Assembly: GCF_015234585.1 (NCBI RefSeq)
Contig: NZ_JADFCM010000002.1
Span: 186,001 to 250,000, forward strand
Length of the DNA: 64,000 nt
From: Pseudalkalibacillus hwajinpoensis
GTDB taxonomy: Bacteria; Bacillota; Bacilli; Bacillales; Guptibacillaceae
Direction of reading: 5' to 3'
Numbering within the stretch: position 1 is the stretch's first letter; each line of letters starts with the position of its first letter. The notes beneath the pieces are model-generated. The model searched no databases and had not been told where the DNA came from. It saw only the letters and a program-made list of their open reading frames with translations. Position numbers and translations under genes: made by a program. Below, piece after piece: positions 58,629-64,000 of the stretch.

Positions 58629-59333
58629 TTAGATGGAAAGCTTAATAGTTAATGGTGTTACCTCATAAAAGATGAATTTTCTTGATAACCAACTCAAAAA
58701 TAGGTGATTATCTTTTACTTTTGTACAGAGTATTAAATTGGAAGTAATGTAACCTTTTTTTACTTGATCATGGTCTATAGAAATGTACATTGGTATATCT
58801 AAACTAGTATCAAATTGGTTTTTGGGTAGCGTATTAGCAACTTTACACTTCCATACTCCATCTTTAATGTTCTCACCTTTTACGATAGAGTTAAAGTTTA
58901 TACTTACCCACTCATAGTTCCAGTAAAATTCAAGATATTGTTCTTTCCCAAAAGTAGAAATGAACTTTCCAAAGGTATTTTTATAATCAATTTCTACTTG
59001 TGCTTTGATTGAATTTAACTCTCCACCTGGTTCGCACAATATAAAATTAGATTTGTCTGGATCTTTTGGATTAATGATAGATATTTTAACTGATGGAGTA
59101 TACTTATAAATCAATTCTCTGAGATACAGTAATAACTTCCCTAATAAATTTATTAAAAATAGCAATACTGCTACGTCAATACCACCCTTAATTATTTCTG
59201 GTTTGGCGGCCTTAATTTCCCATTTGAAAATATCAGAGAGAATAGAAAACGGTTTTAATCCATAAACCCATACTATAAATAATGAAAGAGGAGAAACTAG
59301 AGACTTTAGAAAATACATCAAAACTCTCTTCAT
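58629..59333 (-). CDS. Membrane protein of a three-gene operon (234 aa)
   Basis: Two membrane helices (about 5-30 and 48-72) precede a soluble domain of about 150 residues with a beta-rich look. The start overlaps the previous stop (ATGA). In defence operons, two-helix proteins with a soluble domain often act as membrane effectors, but here this is only suggested by context. Confidence 0.6.
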   Translation of the reverse strand: MKRVLMYFLKSLVSPLSLFIVWVYGLKPFSILSDIFKWEIKAAKPEIIKGGIDVAVLLFLINLLGKLLLYLRELIYKYTPSVKISIINPKDPDKSNFILCEPGGELNSIKAQVEIDYKNTFGKFISTFGKEQYLEFYWNYEWVSINFNSIVKGENIKDGVWKCKVANTLPKNQFDTSLDIPMYISIDHDQVKKGYITSNLILCTKVKDNHLFLSWLSRKFIFYEVTPLTIKLSI

Positions 59334-59869
59334 TGATTTACCTCGTCAGCCAATTGAGAAAAAATAGGGTTTAAATACTCGAATATTTCAATATTATCTG
59401 TGTGAAGCACACCATTATTAAAAATACTAATGGAATCGCCATCTTTACTAATCAATAGTTTTTTAGGAATGATATCTTGGTTTAGATCAAAGTTATTTAT
59501 TTCTTCGTCTAATGGATTATTAATATCCGCTTTGATTAAATCGTACTGAACAAATTTTGCTAAAAGATCATTAATGTAAGCTTGATCTTCCTCATCTATT
59601 TCGTCATTAAATTCAATTGTTTTGGGTTTGAGATTATAGTCTTTAGCCAGTTTAATAAGTTTTAAGTATTGTTGAGGGTTGATAATAAATTGTTTAGTTC
59701 CAGCATAAAATGCATTTTTAAGTGTATTTAGATATGAGTCTTTGTTTGAATAATTATATGAGCATATTAAATAAGATTCTCCAGTGTACTCAATTTTAAG
59801 ATTTGAATTTTTTTCATCAAATAAGTCTGTTTTCAAAAACAATTTGTAATTATTAGCTTGTATAGTCAT
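59330..59869 (-). CDS. Small protein of a three-gene operon (179 aa)
   Basis: ATG 59869 follows CAGGAG. The protein is acidic, rich in Asn, Lys and Tyr. Its C-terminal part (KKLLISKDGDSISIFNNG) looks like a compact beta domain. It is the first gene of the operon. I recognise no family. Confidence 0.55.
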   Translation of the reverse strand: MTIQANNYKLFLKTDLFDEKNSNLKIEYTGESYLICSYNYSNKDSYLNTLKNAFYAGTKQFIINPQQYLKLIKLAKDYNLKPKTIEFNDEIDEEDQAYINDLLAKFVQYDLIKADINNPLDEEINNFDLNQDIIPKKLLISKDGDSISIFNNGVLHTDNIEIFEYLNPIFSQLADEVNQ

Positions 59870-60185
59870 CTAATATTCTCCTGACAGTATTTTTTTTAGG
59901 AGAAGCTTAAAATATGTTTATATTGATTAAATCAATTTTTTACCAAATAAACAAGGCAATTGTTATTTTTCATGAAGAAATTAAAACGATTTGTAATCGT
60001 TTTATATAAGGTAGTCTTTTAAAAAATCCTTTAATTAACTATTCGAAAAACCCAAAACTCTTGAAATCAATATAGTATATACTTATGTAACGACCAGGGT
60101 TTAAAAAATTATTGTTGTCATTTGAAAAAAAGACAGTCGCTTACTCAATATTAATCATATTACCAAAAGAAAAGGAGATGGTTAT
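59870..60185. other. Divergent intergenic region with inverted repeats
   Basis: It holds promoters for the operon at 59869 and the gene pair at 60186. A perfect 9-bp inverted repeat (AAAACGATT/AATCGTTTT, 59983-60003) with a T-rich end could be an operator or weak terminator. TTCTCCT/AGGAGAA lies near the left end. No gene is seen. Confidence 0.45.
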
Positions 60186-60401
60186 ATGGCTGCTAGATTT
60201 GTTACAGAGGAATTTAGAAATGAAGTGAAAGATCTCTTGGAATTCTTTGAAAGTCACAATATTCGACATGACTCTGATCATCTTGGCAAGTTTTATGAAG
60301 ATGTGGATGGTGATGACGAAGAGGAGTTTGTATACGATGAAGATACTGAATTAACACCATGGATTCCGGATTCAGAATTTGAAGAAAAGCCATACCATTA
60401 G
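60186..60401 (+). CDS. Small acidic protein, possible antitoxin partner (71 aa)
   Basis: ATG 60186 follows AAAGGAG. The sequence is very acidic, with a run of Asp and Glu near residues 40-50. It overlaps the HEPN-like gene. Acidic small proteins next to HEPN toxins may neutralise them; this is inference. Confidence 0.5.
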   Translation: MAARFVTEEFRNEVKDLLEFFESHNIRHDSDHLGKFYEDVDGDDEEEFVYDEDTELTPWIPDSEFEEKPYH

Positions 60402-61416
60402 TGATCTTCTTGATATGGTTTATGAAGCTAAAAACACCGTATTCTTTGACGAATACAAGTTTGTTGGTAAAAGAACTGCTTTAATTCATATAGACTATCA
60501 AATACTAGAAGAAATTTTTCTGTTTGGAATTAATATACCTACTGTTAAAGAGGTAATAGATGAACAAGAATACACTATAAATATTGTTAATGGCTTAACT
60601 AGCTATGGTATAAAGCTGATAATTGACGGAAACTATAACGAGCAGATACCGGCAGTAGAAAACGACGACACTTTTATAGAAATACGTGGTGAAGATAAAA
60701 TAGATGAAAGAGTTATTGATAGCTTGGTTGAGTCATATTTATTTGAGTTAAAGTCCACCATCAACATTAGTATTCATATAATGCCAAGAGTATCTTATTA
60801 TACAGAGCAGTATGAGGAATTTAGAACAAATGCGACAAGGCTTAGACCATTATTGCGGGGAAAAGGTGTTCATAAATTGTTAAAATTGTATAATTCGTCC
60901 CTTTCGACTACGAATTTTGAGATACTCGTTTTAACATATACAAAAGTAATAGAATATGTCTCTCAAACAGTTATCCAACAAGACCTTATTAAATCTGCAA
61001 CAAAGAAATTATTTAGTCCAAAGGCACTTAATCCAGATGCCAATTACATACTTGAATTAAGTGAAATTTTTGAAGGCAATAGAAATAACCAAAAAGACTA
61101 CGCCTCTATTAAGTTAACTATAGAAACATGCTGTGACCTTAATGAAATTGTAAGAGTAGCACCGAGATTTTTAAAGTTTACAAATAAATTAACTAGTAGT
61201 AGTAAAGAAACAGAAATAGTAAAGGCTTATGAAGAAGTTGCGAATGCCATTAGTAACACGAGGAATATGTTTGCTCACGCTAAAACTAATTATGATAAAA
61301 AAGGAATGGAGTGTCCATTGGATCAATTACACGAATTTACCACATGCTTAGATATCCTAAGTCAACAAGTAATAAGATGGTTTGCAAAAGAACATGAAGA
61401 TAACAGAGTGATTTAG
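60379..61416 (+). CDS. HEPN-like protein (345 aa)
   Basis: TTG 60379 lies within the preceding gene; ATG 60415 is an alternative without a good ribosome site. The C-terminal third is helical and contains TRNMFAHAK, with Arg-295 and His-300 in the R-x4-H spacing of HEPN ribonucleases. The first 150 residues are a different mixed domain. HEPN proteins with this motif are commonly RNA-cutting toxins or defence effectors. The overlap with a small acidic protein supports a toxin-antitoxin-like pair. Confidence 0.6.
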   Translation: MKKSHTISDLLDMVYEAKNTVFFDEYKFVGKRTALIHIDYQILEEIFLFGINIPTVKEVIDEQEYTINIVNGLTSYGIKLIIDGNYNEQIPAVENDDTFIEIRGEDKIDERVIDSLVESYLFELKSTINISIHIMPRVSYYTEQYEEFRTNATRLRPLLRGKGVHKLLKLYNSSLSTTNFEILVLTYTKVIEYVSQTVIQQDLIKSATKKLFSPKALNPDANYILELSEIFEGNRNNQKDYASIKLTIETCCDLNEIVRVAPRFLKFTNKLTSSSKETEIVKAYEEVANAISNTRNMFAHAKTNYDKKGMECPLDQLHEFTTCLDILSQQVIRWFAKEHEDNRVI

Positions 61417-61679
61417 GCATTTACACTATAGACTTTGGATATGTTATTAAGATATTTTAATGTAAAGAAATATAAATTTTAAATTTATTCTTATTTAATC
61501 AACATTCTGTAGCGACAAGATATCCATTCAGAAATAGGTCTGTCTTATTAATTCTAGAGAGAGTGTGTACAAACAGCAAGATCCTAACTTTAAAGTATTG
61601 AGGGTTGCAGGACAATCAGGACAGAAATTCGATTTAAAAAAGAAGGTTTTCTATCTAAGGGAGTTTATCTGATTTTAAA

Positions 61680-62111
61680 TTAACCTTTTAATATTAATGT
61701 TGCATGTTTTTCTATTTTAAATAAAACAGCGTTAATATTTCTGTTTATTTGTCGTCCAGTAAACCGCAATACCTTCCAACCTTCAGAACGCAAATATTTG
61801 TCTTTCCGGCGGTCGTTTTCCTTCTGATGAGGAAATGAATGATATTCCTTTCCATCACATTCTATAGCTAGTTTGAGGGGAGGGATTGCTAAGTCAATAC
61901 GATACTTCCCTACTGTGTATTGCGTTTCAACATAGTAGTCGTTGAAAACCAGTGCATCATATAGACGGCGTTCGATTGGTGACTCGCACTTCACCCGTTT
62001 TGATTGTGAAAGTGGAAGGTTAACTTTTTCGAATGTATTATCAATTATTTTGTTTAATGGCCAAATTAAAATCACAAGGATTAAAATTGCAAAAATTAAC
62101 ATGTAATTCAC
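61680..62111 (-). CDS. Membrane-anchored Vsr/DUF559-like nuclease (143 aa)
   Basis: One membrane helix (3-19) precedes a PD-(D/E)XK-type fold: Glu-47 (CESPIERRLYDAL), Asp-73 (YRIDLAI), and Glu-84-Cys-Asp-Gly-Lys-88, then WKVLRFTGRQI. This matches DUF559/Vsr-like DNA-cutting domains. The start overlaps the upstream gene stop by 4 bases, so it is co-translated with a second membrane-anchored nuclease. Confidence 0.7.
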   Translation of the reverse strand: MNYMLIFAILILVILIWPLNKIIDNTFEKVNLPLSQSKRVKCESPIERRLYDALVFNDYYVETQYTVGKYRIDLAIPPLKLAIECDGKEYHSFPHQKENDRRKDKYLRSEGWKVLRFTGRQINRNINAVLFKIEKHATLILKG

Positions 62112-62656
62112 CTTATAAGCTTTATTAAGCTGTCCCTATCTACTAATTTTACATCAGATGTTTTTGCTAACTTTTTAGCGTTATGGGTAAAGTAACGGTT
62201 TGTAATAACCATTGCTTCTTTAGTGCGCCAATAAATGCGCCCAGCGATAACTTCTTGAATTGCATCCACCCCGATATTACTTGTATAACATTTTACTTGA
62301 ACTGCTATTTTGTTACGTCTTTTACGTAAAATTAAATCAACCCCATAATCTCCAGAACGAGGTGTTAACTTGATGTTATAACCTTTGGTTTCGAAAAAAT
62401 CAGCTAAATAATCTTCAAATTCTATACCTGTCATTGTATCAATATCATTGATATCAGTGGTTAAAGTGTGTTTTTTGAAATGAAAATAATAAAGCTTCTT
62501 AGCTACCTTTATTAAAAGTAATAACAATACAGTAAGAAGTAGTGCTTTTGTTATTTGTTTACCGTATAGAATTATTATGACGTATGTAACACTTGCCCCG
62601 ATAATAATGGTTTCTTTATTTAGTGTTTTTACAAATTTTATTACTTTAGTTGTCAT
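62108..62656 (-). CDS. Membrane-anchored Mrr-like restriction endonuclease (182 aa)
   Basis: ATG 62656 follows GAGGTG. Two membrane helices (about 16-31 and 38-52) precede a Mrr_cat domain: MTGIEFEDYLADFF (Glu-79), SGDYGVDLIL (Asp-107) and VQVKCY (Gln-120 and Lys-122). These are the core residues of Mrr-like nucleases, which cut modified or foreign DNA. It may act at the membrane on entering DNA, with its partner nuclease. Confidence 0.75.
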   Translation of the reverse strand: MTTKVIKFVKTLNKETIIIGASVTYVIIILYGKQITKALLLTVLLLLLIKVAKKLYYFHFKKHTLTTDINDIDTMTGIEFEDYLADFFETKGYNIKLTPRSGDYGVDLILRKRRNKIAVQVKCYTSNIGVDAIQEVIAGRIYWRTKEAMVITNRYFTHNAKKLAKTSDVKLVDRDSLIKLIR

Positions 62657-63151
62657 GATAAACACCTCATTGTTTACCTATATTTTGGGGAAAGTAATTA
62701 TATTTTAAACATTAAAAAGGACAAATCCAACACTAATTAATCCAAGCAGAAAATATGGATCCAGTGAATTATAGAAGGTAATTATATGCTGATGACTAGA
62801 AGCTTTATTACGAAATTAAATCTTTGGTGAGAATGAAGAACAGCAACGAAGAACAATTTAATGAGAATGAATTTTGAATAGGAAGATACGTCAACATGTA
62901 CATTTCAATTGAAAGGGGAGATTGTTAGGTGGCCTTTTTTTCGTAGAGAGGATAGAAGTGAAAAAGAACCTCTGTCTGTGATAGTATCAGTTCATAGTGA
63001 CGAATTTGGACAATCTGGTTACTAATAAAGATGCTACTCTTCTTAAGTAACTTCGTGTATAATATCAATTTTGCGAATACTCTACAAAATTTTTCTTATA
63101 GTATAATCTAATCAAATGTTAGGATATAGTCTGTTTTTTGTGGTGTTGTAA
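62657..63151. other. Intergenic region, mostly non-coding
   Basis: Apart from the possible remnant at 62909-63025, I see only AT-rich sequence without a supported gene or terminator. Confidence 0.4.
62909..63025 (+). pseudogene. Short open frame, possible gene remnant
   Basis: A 38-codon frame (WPFFRREDRSEKEPLSVI region) reads like the N-terminus of a membrane or phage-type protein with a basic R-R start, but ends quickly after a GQSGY tail. A TTG start lies too close to its ribosome site to be sure. It may be a truncated gene. Confidence 0.25.
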
Positions 63152-63361
63152 TTGGTTGGCAAAAACATTAATTGTACAAATATAAAATCTACATATAATT
63201 CTTTAGCAAGTATTCTTGGAGAAACTTTTACAGAGGTAGGAGACTTTGTTGAGTTAAATACATCACGAATTTCATTTGATGAAAAATATGGTTATTCAAT
63301 ATTTATTAGGACCAAAACAAAAGATAAAAAAATATTTTGGTGTACGAGTGTTGGACTTTGA
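63152..63361 (+). CDS. Possible small protein (69 aa)
   Basis: The frame starts at TTG 63152 with a weak GGTG site upstream. The sequence is coherent (an ILGETFTEVGDFVELN stretch and FIRTKTKDKK) but no family is recognised. It is isolated between the cargo genes and the pyruvate oxidase end. Uncertain. Confidence 0.3.
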   Translation: MVGKNINCTNIKSTYNSLASILGETFTEVGDFVELNTSRISFDEKYGYSIFIRTKTKDKKIFWCTSVGL

Positions 63362-63446
63362 TAGTGTAACCATTTATCACGCATTACTTAATAATCAAAG
63401 TTATTACACTTAAGGGATTTATATTTTATAAGGACTTGCTCATCAA

Positions 63447-63482
63447 GAAGAAGGGGTCAGGTACTTACCTGACCCCTTCTTC
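63447..63482. terminator. Long palindrome after the pyruvate oxidase gene
   Basis: A perfect 17-bp stem (GAAGAAGGGGTCAGGTA and its complement) surrounds a two-base centre, 3 bases after the stop codon. It has no clear T-run. GGGGTCAGG-type palindromes occur as dispersed elements in Bacillus genomes, so it may be a repeat serving as terminator. Confidence 0.6.
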
Positions 63483-63485
63483 ATT

Positions 63486-64000
63486 TTATAACGGGGGCAA
63501 ATCAAGCTTCCCTTCAGAAAACAATTCCTTTATCATATGCTGAGCATAGCCTTTTGCCTGGCTAAATGTTAAGTTACTTGGAAGCGGTGCTTCATTTGCA
63601 TCCACAACAACGTCTACAATACAAGGTTTTGACTGAAGTGCTGCTTTTTTTAGAGCTGGCATCAAATCTTCCGGTTTTTCTACTCGGATTCCTACTCCCC
63701 CACAACTTTCTGCGTATTTAGCAAAGTTCGGATTGTGTAGATTTGTTCCGAATTCAGCATTCCCCATTACTTCTTGCTCAAATTTAATCATGGCAATCTT
63801 ATGGTTATTTAAAATGATGACCATCATCGGCAAATCATATTTAACGGCTGTCACAAAGTCGTTCATTGTCATTGTAAACCCGCCATCTCCACATACAGCA
63901 ACTACTTGTCTTGATGGGTAAGCAATTTTCCCAGCAATAGCACCCGGAAGCCCACAGCCAAGAGTTGCTAGCCAGCTAGAGATAACAAATTTCTGATTTG
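63486..64000 (-). CDS. Pyruvate oxidase / acetolactate synthase-like enzyme, C-terminal part (cut by window edge)
   Basis: The frame enters from the right edge and ends at 63486. The TPP-binding region is visible: WLATLGCGLPGAIAGK, then VCGDGGFTM and a later LNNHKIAMI, as in pyruvate oxidases of the Bacillus YdaP type. The enzyme converts pyruvate to acetate or acetyl-phosphate with TPP and FAD. It is a metabolic cargo gene, unlike the plasmid functions to its left. Confidence 0.8.
   Translation of the reverse strand, partial: NQKFVISSWLATLGCGLPGAIAGKIAYPSRQVVAVCGDGGFTMTMNDFVTAVKYDLPMMVIILNNHKIAMIKFEQEVMGNAEFGTNLHNPNFAKYAESCGGVGIRVEKPEDLMPALKKAALQSKPCIVDVVVDANEAPLPSNLTFSQAKGYAQHMIKELFSEGKLDLPPL

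Noticed and set aside
1..64000. tRNA or rRNA genes
   Set aside because: No cloverleaf-like or rRNA-like sequence was noticed anywhere in the window.
1..64000. Insertion sequences with transposase genes
   Set aside because: No DDE-type transposase or flanking terminal inverted repeats were seen; only one serine and one tyrosine recombinase are present.

Overview
The window looks like 64 kb of a large, AT-rich conjugative plasmid from a Firmicute, most likely a Bacillaceae member. Support comes from low-GC codon use, strong AGGAGG-type ribosome binding sites, frequent TTG/GTG starts, sigma-A promoters, a Rep_3 initiator with iterons, a ParMR partition pair, and Gram-positive type IV secretion genes (PrgI-like protein, VirB4, VirD4, lytic transglycosylase-M23 hydrolase).

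Layout. 1-2135: small unrecognised genes and an XRE regulator. 2514-13948: a minus-strand Tad-type pilus locus with two pseudopilin-like proteins, four micro-pilins of 44-56 aa, TadC, TadB, TadA, two TadZ-like proteins and a CpaB-like SAF protein; upstream of it lie an HD-GYP phosphodiesterase, a winged-helix protein and an S1-domain RNA-binding protein. 14296-16104: a plasmid-borne NHEJ pair (ATP-dependent ligase and Ku). 16143-20280: VirD4 coupling protein and a replication-relaxation-like protein. 20281-28375: maintenance core with a possible oriT, ParMR and its repeats, a GCGCTA-rich repeat region beside a MerR-like coiled-coil protein, RepB, and 16 iterons. 28376-31490: tyrosine recombinase and a three-gene unknown operon. 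31545-37235: one minus-strand block encoding Rad52-like protein, DnaN sliding clamp, two unknown proteins and a bacterial ubiquitin-like cassette (E2-like, Ubl-JAB fusion, E1/ThiF-like). 37852-42676: XRE protein, third TadZ-like protein, DUF4258-like protein, TOPRIM/DUF3854-like protein and a RelA/SpoT-type synthetase. 42917-55005: the type IV secretion operon (VirB2-like, PrgI, split VirB4, giant repeat-containing VirB6-like protein, cell-wall hydrolase, membrane-anchored protein). 55009-64000: cargo with a serine resolvase, an unknown three-gene membrane operon, a HEPN-like pair, two membrane-anchored nucleases and the 3' part of a pyruvate oxidase gene.

How it fits together. RepB and iterons start replication, ParMR segregates copies, VirD4 and the T4SS operon form the transfer machine, and the Tad pilus with c-di-GMP hydrolase probably handles surface attachment or mating contact. 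Ku/ligase, Rad52 and the spare sliding clamp look like a plasmid-owned DNA processing set.

Two observations stand out. First, the Rad52 and clamp genes share an apparent operon with E1, E2, Ubl and JAB genes, which suggests a ubiquitin-like modification system linked to DNA replication or repair. Second, about nine operons carry a strong intrinsic terminator inside their 5' leader, just before the first gene. The Tad and T4SS leaders even share sequence next to the terminator, pointing to a plasmid-wide antitermination or attenuation circuit. All assignments come from reading motifs by eye; no database search was possible.
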